Assembly: GCA_937958145.1 (NCBI GenBank)
Contig: CALGOE010000232.1
Coordinates: 1 to 34,706 of the forward strand
Origin: an uncultured Desulfobacca sp.
Lineage (GTDB): Bacteria > Desulfobacterota > Desulfobaccia > Desulfobaccales > Desulfobaccaceae
Direction of reading: 5' to 3'
Length of the DNA: 34,706 nt
This document shows, piece by piece, positions 1 to 7,748 of the stretch. Numbering within the stretch: the stretch's first letter is position 1; each line of letters opens with the position of its first letter. The notes under the pieces are model-generated. The model searched no databases. It saw only the letters and a list, made by a program, of their open reading frames with translations, and was not told the DNA's origin. The position numbers and the translations under genes were made by a program.

Positions 1-377
1 ACTCAGACCTTTTTGTTCAAAAAATCAAACATATCGTTCAAAATACTGAACAAAAGAGCAATGAGACCAACTTCGTGTCGTGGCTTCTTGGCGTGTGCGG
101 CAACGCCGTAGCAGGAAATAAGGTTCCAGCCTGTCAGGGAGTGACAAAATTCCTGTCTGTGCTGGGGGACAGGGTTCCCCTATGCTATCGTTTTGAACAG
201 GATAAAAGAAAAGGGGGCAGCTTGGCGCCATGGGGAATGCGCCTGGGGGGAGGGCAACAGCAACTCCAGCTACCTCGGTGCGAACCATAGCGAAAAAAAA
301 GTTTTCCTATTGAAAAATGTATATTATACTAACATTACTTTGCGGCCTTCGGGGGAGGGCTGCAGGGGGGGATCACC

Positions 378-680
378 ATGCTGTACAAATGCATCTGGGA
401 AGGATGCAACCGAGTTTGGGGAGAGCCCGAGCCTGGAGAAGAGGGCTTTAGTCACGGGTTATGCCCGGCGCATTCGCGGGTGGCCTTTACTGAGCTTTTC
501 CGGCGGTTGCAGCAGCGGGAAGGCAATCCAGACTGCTATCTGCGCTGTTATGGCAACTGTCCCCGCCATTGGTGCACGTTTTATCCCCTCTGTGCCGTTG
601 ATGAACCCGGCCCGGAGCATGTGGCGGAATTGGAAATGCGACTGATGGCCCGCAGCCACTCCTTGCAGAGAGGCTTTTAA
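378..680 (+). CDS. Small Cys/His-rich protein, putative zinc-binding, with a CxxxxC...SHGLCPxH motif
   Basis: 100-aa ORF MLYKCIWEGCNRVWGEPEPGEEGFSHGLCPAHS..., many Cys, purine-rich sequence (gggggga) just upstream of ATG. Confidence 0.6.
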   Translation: MLYKCIWEGCNRVWGEPEPGEEGFSHGLCPAHSRVAFTELFRRLQQREGNPDCYLRCYGNCPRHWCTFYPLCAVDEPGPEHVAELEMRLMARSHSLQRGF

Positions 681-994
681 GCCAGACCGGCCCGGCCGGA
701 GGACATCTCCGACCTTGCTGCCGGCGAATCAATCAATCCGAATCGGCGGCGGCACCCCGACGCGACGGCCGGGCAGGACCCCACCAAGGTTCACCAGACC
801 CGCCAGAGGTCAGAAGAGACGTTTGACCCCATTCCAGCCAACCCTCGAAATAATCTCTTCCTTATTGAAATCAAATAATTATCAGGTAGCTCAACATCGC
901 CTCCCCGGTCGGCGTGGCTTCTGTCGGCGCGCCAATTTGGCGGGACCGGCGGCCACCGGGATTGCGGCCGAGCCCTTCCGCAGGTAACCTTGCT

Positions 995-1759
995 ATGTTT
1001 ATGGTTAAAAAAATCATCGGCTATTTGACGGCGCCCGGGACGATCATCCTGGTGCTGCTGGTCCTCGGCCTCTGGCGTCTGCTCCGGGCCAGAACACCTG
1101 GCCGCGCTGGAGTCCCCTGGCTCATCCTGGGGACGGTATGCTTCTATCTCTTCACCACGGCCCCGCTGCCCACAGCACTCTTACGGCCGTTGGAGCAAAG
1201 GTATGCCCCCCTGGCGGACCCCAGCGGCCTGACGGCCAGCCGTTATATCGTGGTCTTATCCGGCGGCTGTCGCGACAACAGCTCCGTGCCGGCCACCAGC
1301 CAGCTGGATGACGACACGGCGCTGCGGGTGTTGGAGGGGATCCGGCTTTTCCACCTGCTGGCCGGTCAACCCACTCTGATTATGTCTGGTGGCGGCGAAA
1401 AGCAGGTCGGCGCCAGAATGGCGGCCTTGGCCCAGTCCTTGGGGGTCCCCGCCGATAAGCTGCGGGCCGAGACCAATTCTCTGGATACCCACGGCAACGC
1501 CCGAGAAGTCAAGGCCCTGGTCCAGGATGCGCCCTTTATCCTGGTCACCTCGGCTTCCCATCTGCCCCGGGCCATGGTTATTTTTCAGATGTTGGGAATG
1601 CAGCCCGTTCCGGCTCCCGCCGATTTTCGCAGCCGGGTGGTCTGGGGCGTGGCGGATTTTTTTCCCAACGGGGCTTTCCTCCGGGAGCTGGATGCGGCCC
1701 TGCATGAATACCTCGGTCTGGCGTATTTAAGACTCTTTCCCGGGCGGGCCGGGAGATAG
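995..1759 (+). CDS. YdcF/SanA-like DUF218 family membrane protein
   Basis: N-terminal TM helices, then YIVVLSGG...MSGGGEKQVGARMAALAQSLGVPADKL...ILVTSASHLPRAMVIFQMLGMQPVPAPADFRS, typical of DUF218; start moved to internal ATG at 995. Confidence 0.85.
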   Translation: MFMVKKIIGYLTAPGTIILVLLVLGLWRLLRARTPGRAGVPWLILGTVCFYLFTTAPLPTALLRPLEQRYAPLADPSGLTASRYIVVLSGGCRDNSSVPATSQLDDDTALRVLEGIRLFHLLAGQPTLIMSGGGEKQVGARMAALAQSLGVPADKLRAETNSLDTHGNAREVKALVQDAPFILVTSASHLPRAMVIFQMLGMQPVPAPADFRSRVVWGVADFFPNGAFLRELDAALHEYLGLAYLRLFPGRAGR

Positions 1760-1774
1760 GGGGAGGCAAGAGGG

Positions 1775-1918
1775 GTCCCCTCCAGCGGACCTGGAGGTCC
1801 GCTCTACTGGGATTTATCCCGCGGTCCCCTCCAGCGGACCTGGAGGTCCGCTCTACTGGGATTTATCCCGCGTCCCCTTTTGCGGACCTGGAGGTCCGCT
1901 CTACTGGGGCTTATCTGG
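1775..1918. repeat. Three tandem copies of a ~48-49 bp unit containing a near-perfect palindrome (AGCGGACCT-GG-AGGTCCGCT)
   Basis: Direct reading: GTCCCCTCCAGCGGACCTGGAGGTCCGCTCTACTGGGATTTATCCCGC starting near 1775 and 1824, and a diverged third copy near 1872. Confidence 0.93.
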
Positions 1919-2039
1919 GGGCCATAGGGCGGCCCGTGGCCGCCGCCTCAGGCCCAATGGTGCGCCAGAGAGCGTCAACGCTACGCCTTGGAGAACCGGG
2001 AATTATGCGGAGCGCAAAAACCTTAAGAAGGGTGCCCTG

Positions 2040-3185
2040 ATGAAGTTGGTCATTGCTGTTCTGTCCCTTCTGATTATTGCGGGCCTGATCTATCAGGCGG
2101 CTGCCCTGTTGGCTCTGCATTTTTTCTGCCGCCGGTCCCGGCCCCGCCTGCCGGCAGGGGTTGAGCCGGGGATTACCGTGCTGAAACCGGTGCGGGGGGT
2201 GGATGCGGGCACCCGAGCCTGTCTGGCCAGTTTTCTGCAACAAGACTATTCCGGGCATCAGGTCCTCTTTGGCGTGGCCGCGGCTGACGATCCGGTCCTG
2301 CCGTTGCTGGCGGAACTGCAGGCGGCTCATCCCGAGGTGGAGTGCCGGACTGTGCTGTGCCCCCAGTCTCTGGGTCTGAATCCCAAGGTCAGCACGTTGC
2401 GGCAGCTCCTGCCCCATGCCAGGCACGACCTGATCGTCATTGCCGACAGCGATGTCCTGGCCCCGCCGCACCTCCTGCAAACCCTGGCTGCGGCCTTGCA
2501 GGAGCCGGGAGCGGGCCTGACCTCCTGTCTGTACCGGGCCGGGCCGGTGCGGACGGTGGGCAGCGCCCTGGAGGCGTTGGCCATCAGCGCAGATTTCATT
2601 CCCTCGGTGGCGGTGGCCCATTATCTGGAAGGGGTCAGCTTTGCCTTGGGCGCGGTCATGGCCGTCCGCCGGGAAGCGCTGGACCAGATCGGGGGGCTAG
2701 CGGTCATTGCCGATTATCTGGCCGACGATTATCAGTTGGGGCACCGGGTGCACCAGGCCGGGTGGCAGGTAACCCTGCTGCCGTTGGTGGTGGCAACGGG
2801 GCAGCCACACGCCGGCCTCAGGGGTTTTTTCTCCCACCAGTTACGGTGGGCCAGGACCTATCGAGTCTGCCGACCGCGCGGGTTTCTGGGCTATGGCATT
2901 ACTTTTGTCGTGCCCTGGAGTCTGCTGGCCTGGGAGCTGGGGGGGCTGACCTGGTGGGGCGGGGGTTTGGTCGGGATATCCTGTCTGACCCGTTGGCTGG
3001 TGGCTTGGATTTCAGAACGGGTGCTGTTGCAGGGGCGGCTGCCAGGACGCTTTTTTTTCTTGCTGCCGTTGAAGGATCTGCTATCTTTCGCTTTATGGGC
3101 GCTCAGTTTCGGGGGCGACCGGGTGGTCTGGCAGGGGCGATCGTATCGGGTGCAGCCGGATGGTCGCCTGCAAGAGCTCAAATGA
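2040..3185 (+). CDS. hpnI: HpnI-like / ceramide glucosyltransferase-like glycosyltransferase (GT21-like)
   Basis: N-terminal TM, GITVLKPVRGVD, DSDVLAPPHLL, SFALGAVMAVRREAL, ADDYQLGHRVHQAGW, QLRWARTYR: GT21/HpnI hallmarks. Confidence 0.8.
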   Translation: MKLVIAVLSLLIIAGLIYQAAALLALHFFCRRSRPRLPAGVEPGITVLKPVRGVDAGTRACLASFLQQDYSGHQVLFGVAAADDPVLPLLAELQAAHPEVECRTVLCPQSLGLNPKVSTLRQLLPHARHDLIVIADSDVLAPPHLLQTLAAALQEPGAGLTSCLYRAGPVRTVGSALEALAISADFIPSVAVAHYLEGVSFALGAVMAVRREALDQIGGLAVIADYLADDYQLGHRVHQAGWQVTLLPLVVATGQPHAGLRGFFSHQLRWARTYRVCRPRGFLGYGITFVVPWSLLAWELGGLTWWGGGLVGISCLTRWLVAWISERVLLQGRLPGRFFFLLPLKDLLSFALWALSFGGDRVVWQGRSYRVQPDGRLQELK

Positions 3186-3195
3186 AAAGGAACGT

Positions 3196-3948
3196 ATGGA
3201 CCCGGCGGAGTTGACCAAACTTCTGGAAGAGGTGCAGAGCGGCCGGTTGAGCGTGGCGGCGGCCCAGGAACGGCTTGTGCATCTGCCTTTTGAGAACCTG
3301 GGGTTTGCCCACATTGACCACCATCGCCACCTGCGCCAGGGCTTTCCCGAGGTGGTGTTTGCCGCGGGTAAAAGTGTGGAGCACCTGAGAGGCATTCTGA
3401 CGGCCCTGAGCCAGCGGGCCCGACAGATCCTGGTCACCCGTTTGGAACCGGACAAGGCTGCACAGCTCCAGGCAAGTTTTGGGGAAGCGGTGTATCACCC
3501 GGAGGCCCAGGCCCTGACGTTTGGCCTGGACCAGGCCGAGGACCGGGGGCGCGGTCTGATCCTGGTCATCTCCGCCGGCACTTCTGACCTGCCGGTGGCC
3601 GCAGAGGCCTGCCTGACCGCCCAGATCATGGGAAATCGGGTGGAGGCCATCAATGACGTGGGGGTGGCCGGACTACACCGCTTATTGGCCTATAAAGAGA
3701 AGCTGCAGGAGGCTGCCGTCTTTGTGGTGGTGGCCGGCATGGAGGGAGCCCTGCCCAGTGTGGTGGGGGGCTTGGTGCAACGACCGGTCATCGCCGTGCC
3801 CACCAGCGTCGGTTATGGCGCCAGCTTCGGTGGCCTGGCGGCCCTCCTGGGAATGCTCAACTCGTGTGCCTCCGGCGTGGCGGTGGTGAACATCGACAAC
3901 GGCTTCGGGGCCGGGTATATCGCCGCCCTGATCAACCGCCGGGAGTGA
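3196..3948 (+). CDS. larB: Nickel pincer cofactor biosynthesis protein LarB (AIR carboxylase-like)
   Basis: MDPAELTKLLEEVQSGRLSVAAAQERL...PFENLGFAHIDHHRHLRQGFPEVVFAAGKS...SAGTSDLPVAAEA...VGYGASFGGLAALLGMLNSCASGVAVVNIDNGFGAGYIA. Confidence 0.93.
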   Translation: MDPAELTKLLEEVQSGRLSVAAAQERLVHLPFENLGFAHIDHHRHLRQGFPEVVFAAGKSVEHLRGILTALSQRARQILVTRLEPDKAAQLQASFGEAVYHPEAQALTFGLDQAEDRGRGLILVISAGTSDLPVAAEACLTAQIMGNRVEAINDVGVAGLHRLLAYKEKLQEAAVFVVVAGMEGALPSVVGGLVQRPVIAVPTSVGYGASFGGLAALLGMLNSCASGVAVVNIDNGFGAGYIAALINRRE

Positions 3949-3959
3949 GGGCAGAGTCC

Positions 3960-4160
3960 TCAGATGGGGAGGGGTGGTTCTTTTTTCGCCTCCAGCAGGG
4001 CCTTGAAATGATCCCGCTCTTTGTGGGCCTGAAAGAGTTCCGCCTCGAGGGCGGCCCGTTCAGCCGCGGCCTCTGGCTTCAGGGCTGCAAGCTTCTTTTC
4101 CAGTTCCTGGATCTTTTTCTCACAACGATACAATTCGATGGCAACATAGCGGATTGACAT
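3960..4160 (-). CDS. Small coiled-coil hypothetical protein
   Basis: MSIRYVAIELYRCEKKIQELEKKLAALKPEAAAERAALEAELFQAHKERDHFKALLEAKKEPPLPI; internal ATG at 4160 preferred over the upstream start. Confidence 0.55.
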   Translation of the reverse strand: MSIRYVAIELYRCEKKIQELEKKLAALKPEAAAERAALEAELFQAHKERDHFKALLEAKKEPPLPI

Positions 4161-4170
4161 ACCACCCCTC

Positions 4171-4362
4171 TTATTCGTGGCTGCTGCCAGGGACACCGCG
4201 GAATGTCTGGCCAAAGACGAGCCGGGGGGCCAAGCCCTTTGCATCTCTCCACAAACCCGCCTCAACCCCGTCCTGGGCTTTGGCCACAAGCTCCGGCCAC
4301 ACCCTGGCGACCGCCAGGCCACAGGTACAATCTCCTAAAGGACGGTCAACAAGCGCGTCCAC
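4171..4362 (-). CDS. Possible small hypothetical protein overlapping the 3' end of engB
   Basis: 63-aa ORF with no competing reading frame in most of the engB/3960 gap; overlaps the end of engB by 28 bp. Confidence 0.3.
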   Translation of the reverse strand: MDALVDRPLGDCTCGLAVARVWPELVAKAQDGVEAGLWRDAKGLAPRLVFGQTFRGVPGSSHE

Positions 4363-4931
4363 AATTCTTTGCGGCCCTCATGGGTAAGGGCGGAAAACCA
4401 GATAAAGTCCGTCATGCCGCTGGGGGCCAGACTGGCGGTAATTTCCTTGAGCTGCCGCTGGCGTTGGCTCTGTTTCAGTTTATCGGCCTTGGTGAGGACC
4501 AGGATCACCTGGCGTTGCCAGCTTTGCAGGCTCGAGATGATCTCCAGCTCTTCCGGACCGGGTCGGCGCCGGCAATCCAGCAGGAAGACCACGGCCCGCA
4601 GACCGAGCCGCTGCTGCAGATAGACGTCGATGAGGCGGAGCCAACGTTCCTTCACCGGCACCGGCACCTGGGCATAGCCATAGCCCGGCAGGTCCACAAA
4701 ATACCAGGAGTCATTGATGAGGAAATAATTGATGGCCTGGGTACAGCCGGGCCGGGAACTGGTCCGCACCAAACCCTTGCGGTTGAGCAAGGCATTGATG
4801 AGCGAGGATTTGCCCACGTTGGAGCGGCCCCAGAACGCCACCTCGGGCCGCGCTTGAACCGGAAAATCCTCGGGCCGCGGGGCGCTGAGAAGAAATCGGG
4901 CCGTCTGAATTTTCGGAATCGCCATGTTCAC
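4335..4931 (-). CDS. engB: Ribosome biogenesis GTP-binding protein YihA/YsxC/EngB
   Basis: GRSNVGKSSLINALLNRKGLVRTSSRPGCTQAINYFLIND...FVDLPGYGYAQVP...VLTKADKL. Confidence 0.95.
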   Translation of the reverse strand: MNMAIPKIQTARFLLSAPRPEDFPVQARPEVAFWGRSNVGKSSLINALLNRKGLVRTSSRPGCTQAINYFLINDSWYFVDLPGYGYAQVPVPVKERWLRLIDVYLQQRLGLRAVVFLLDCRRRPGPEELEIISSLQSWQRQVILVLTKADKLKQSQRQRQLKEITASLAPSGMTDFIWFSALTHEGRKELWTRLLTVL

Positions 4932-5100
4932 CTCATGCAGTTTAAACTTCCGCGCCGCCGCCGCATTCGATATTATACCAGTGGCACACGCATTATCCTA
5001 TATCCCTCTGCAGGCCAGCAGCCAGGAGGTTTGCGGCAGACCACGACGGCGGCAGAACCAGGGGTTGGCCTCAGAGATAATACCGTACCCGGAGGGAAGT

Positions 5101-5625
5101 ATGAGGCATTGTTTATCAGGCCGGTTGGCGGCGATTCTCTGCTGCCTGATCGTTGTTGTTCTGGCCTGGCCAAGTCCGGCCCGGAGTCAGGATGCTCCCC
5201 ACGCGGTTCTGGCCAAGGCCGTCGCGGCCCTGCAACGGGCGGAAAAGCTGGTGGCCGACGAGCCCGAGGAGGCCCTGGCTGCGGCCAAGGAATCCCGCCT
5301 GCTGTTCGGTGAGCTGCAAAAAACCTTGGCTGGCCAATTGGCGGACAAACATCTGACGGAAGCACAGGCGGAGCAGGAAAAGCTCAACCTCAAGTTGGCG
5401 GATGACCTCTTCAAAAAGGGTGAGCTGTTCCATAAGGCCGCTCAGGAGAAATTGGACCGAAGCAAAGCCCTGCGCTCGCAGGGTGAAGAGGCCGCGGCCC
5501 AAAACCTGGAGGGCGTGGCCCAGATTGAAGCCCGTTTGGCCCTGCAGAACTATGTCCGCTCCGAGATCTTCGGACTGAAAAATCAGCAGTTGGTGTTTGA
5601 CTCTCTGCTGAAAACCGCAAAATAA
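5101..5625 (+). CDS. Exported Ala/Glu-rich helical (coiled-coil) protein of unknown function
   Basis: Signal peptide MRHCLSGRLAAILCCLIVVVLAWPSPARSQ then a helical region; GGAGGGAAGT upstream of ATG 5101. Confidence 0.7.
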   Translation: MRHCLSGRLAAILCCLIVVVLAWPSPARSQDAPHAVLAKAVAALQRAEKLVADEPEEALAAAKESRLLFGELQKTLAGQLADKHLTEAQAEQEKLNLKLADDLFKKGELFHKAAQEKLDRSKALRSQGEEAAAQNLEGVAQIEARLALQNYVRSEIFGLKNQQLVFDSLLKTAK

Positions 5626-5713
5626 TCTCGTTGGCGGTTGTTGAAAAACTGTGGGGGGCACGGGGCAACCGCCCTGCCCCCTCCCTGCCAACCCCGCCCC
5701 TGCTGCCAACGCC

Positions 5714-7015
5714 ATGGCCGACGTTCCTTTGCTGTTATGCCTCAATCCCTGGGTCTATGATTTTGCTGCCCACGATTTTTTTGCTCGGCCGTTGGGTTTG
5801 CTTTTGCTGGCGGGACAATTGCGGGCCGCCGGCTACCGGGTGGCGCTGCTGGACTGCCTCAGTCGGCCGCTGACCGGCCGGAGCCCCACCGGGCGGTGGC
5901 CCAAAGAAATTCTGCCGACACCGCCGCCCCTGCAGGGGGTGCCCCGGCATTATGGACGGTATGGCTTGCCTCCGGACCAGGTGCGCCAAGCTTTGGCCGC
6001 CCTCCCCCAGCCTCCGGCGGCGGTGCTGGTAACGTCGCTGATGACCTATTGGTATCCCGGAGTGCAGGCCGCCATCCGGCTGGTGCGGGAACACTTCCCG
6101 GCGGTTCCGGTAATTTTGGGGGGCATTTATGCCTCTCTGGTCCCGGAGCACGCCAAGGCCAACAGCGGTGCCGATTTTGTCATCACCGGGCCGGGAGAAG
6201 AGGCGGTTCTGGCATTGCTGGCCGATCTCACCGGCTTTGCAGGCCAGACGAACGCCAGGGCAGGGGTTTATCCGGCCTGGGACCTGCTGCCCGACCGGCG
6301 GTTGCTGCCGATCCTGACTTCCCGGGGCTGCCCCTTTGATTGCGATTATTGTGCCTCCCGCCTCCTGGCGCCGGTCTTTCGGCGGCGACAGCCCGATGAG
6401 GTGGTGGCGGAGCTCCATGACTGGCATAGACGCTTCGGAGTTAGGGATGTGGCCTTTTATGACGACGCCCTGTTGGTGCAGGCCGAACAGCATCTCTTGC
6501 CGATTTTAGAAGGGGTGAGGCGCCTCAAGCTGCCGCTGCGGTTTCATACGCCCAATGCCCTGCACCTCGGTCTGCTTACTCCGGATATTGCCCGGTGGCT
6601 GCGGCAGGCCAACTTTGCCACCCTGCGACTGGGGCTGGAGACGATGGAAAGCGACGGGAGCCGACGGGATCGGAAAGTCCAGGCCGGTGATCTGGCGCGG
6701 GGCGTGGCGGCCCTGCGGGAGGCTGGTTTCACCGCCGACCAGATCGGCGTCTATCTCCTCCTGGGGTTGCCGCATCAGGAGGATGCGGCGGTGGAGGCTG
6801 CCATCAGGGCTGTCCGTCGGGTGGGGGCAACGCCGGTTTTGGCCCAGTATTCGCCCATTCCGGGGACCGCCCTGTGGCCGGAGGCGGTCCAGGTCTCCCG
6901 CTATGACCTGGCCGCGGACCCCATTTTCCACAACAATTCCATTTTCCCCTGTTGGCCGGAATTTTCCTGGGAGCGGTACACCAGATTAAAGAACCTGGCC
7001 GCCGGTCGGGGCTGA
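5714..7015 (+). CDS. B12-binding-domain radical SAM protein
   Basis: N-terminal B12-binding-like region (VILGGIYASLVPEHAKANSGADFVITGPGEEAVLALL) and radical SAM CxxxCxxC (TSRGCPFDCDYCAS). Confidence 0.9.
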   Translation: MADVPLLLCLNPWVYDFAAHDFFARPLGLLLLAGQLRAAGYRVALLDCLSRPLTGRSPTGRWPKEILPTPPPLQGVPRHYGRYGLPPDQVRQALAALPQPPAAVLVTSLMTYWYPGVQAAIRLVREHFPAVPVILGGIYASLVPEHAKANSGADFVITGPGEEAVLALLADLTGFAGQTNARAGVYPAWDLLPDRRLLPILTSRGCPFDCDYCASRLLAPVFRRRQPDEVVAELHDWHRRFGVRDVAFYDDALLVQAEQHLLPILEGVRRLKLPLRFHTPNALHLGLLTPDIARWLRQANFATLRLGLETMESDGSRRDRKVQAGDLARGVAALREAGFTADQIGVYLLLGLPHQEDAAVEAAIRAVRRVGATPVLAQYSPIPGTALWPEAVQVSRYDLAADPIFHNNSIFPCWPEFSWERYTRLKNLAAGRG

Positions 7016-7028
7016 ACCAAGGAGAAGG

Positions 7029-7748
7029 ATGGGAACGTCGACTGCCCGGAAAGCGCCACCAAAAGGGGCGTATTGGCGGAAGGCCAAGACGGCTGCAGCC
7101 CACTATGCCGCCCACGGGGAGGCGGCCCGCCTGTCGGTGGCGGAAGTGGTGGCTCGGTATGCCGTAGCGGTGGCGCCGGTGGGGTGGGATAGCCAACCGG
7201 ACCAGAACCTGTTGGAGGCAACGGCGCGTACCGCCGCGGCCCTGAACAGGTTTTATGAAACCTGGGAAGCCCAGGGCTGGCAGCGGGCCCTGGCCCAGCT
7301 CGGCATTGCGGCCCACGCCGGACACAACTGGGAGGCCCTGATGCCGGCTCTGCTCGACGCCCTGGCCGGGCCGGGGGCCCATCTGGCTGAAGCCGTGGCG
7401 AGAACCGCTCTGTTGGACCATTTCGCCGCCATGGGCCTGCTGGACGATGTGGCCGCGGCCGTCACCGGCAATGTCGACGCACCGCCGCTGCCCCCCGGCG
7501 ACGGCGCTTGGCATTTCCTGGCGTTGGCCCTGTTTCACCGTTATATCGCCGATATGGGGGAGACCTTGGAATTTCATGCCCCGTCTGTGGCGGCGGGGCG
7601 GGAGCGCCAGGAAGCCATCCGAGCCCACTTCCTGGCGCAGCTGAACCTGCTGCTCTCCCTGACCGGCGAAGAAGATGGTTGGCAGAGCCAACCGCTGACC
7701 TGGGTGGAAAATTTCCTCGGTCTGTTGGCAAACTACCATGGCCGTTAA
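7029..7748 (+). CDS. QatB-like protein of a Qat-type anti-phage locus
   Basis: 239 aa, starts MGTST..P..G.YW..AKT.., LSVAEVVARY; overlaps the downstream QueC-like gene; assignment rests on the MGTS N-terminus and the coupling to a QatC-like gene. Confidence 0.6.
   Translation: MGTSTARKAPPKGAYWRKAKTAAAHYAAHGEAARLSVAEVVARYAVAVAPVGWDSQPDQNLLEATARTAAALNRFYETWEAQGWQRALAQLGIAAHAGHNWEALMPALLDALAGPGAHLAEAVARTALLDHFAAMGLLDDVAAAVTGNVDAPPLPPGDGAWHFLALALFHRYIADMGETLEFHAPSVAAGRERQEAIRAHFLAQLNLLLSLTGEEDGWQSQPLTWVENFLGLLANYHGR

Noticed and set aside
1775-1918. CRISPR array
   Set aside because: The repeated units are contiguous with no unique spacers; it is a tandem palindromic repeat
4981-5000. Possible sigma-54 promoter (gtggcacacgcattatcc) upstream of the exported coiled-coil protein
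   Set aside because: -24-like TGGCAC is present but no GC at the required -12 spacing
4203-5312. 369-aa plus-strand ORF
   Set aside because: Antisense to engB over most of its length; no recognisable family motifs
6804-7739. 311-aa minus-strand ORF opposite the radical SAM/qatB genes
   Set aside because: Composition typical of an antisense shadow; plus-strand genes have recognisable motifs, RBS and coupling
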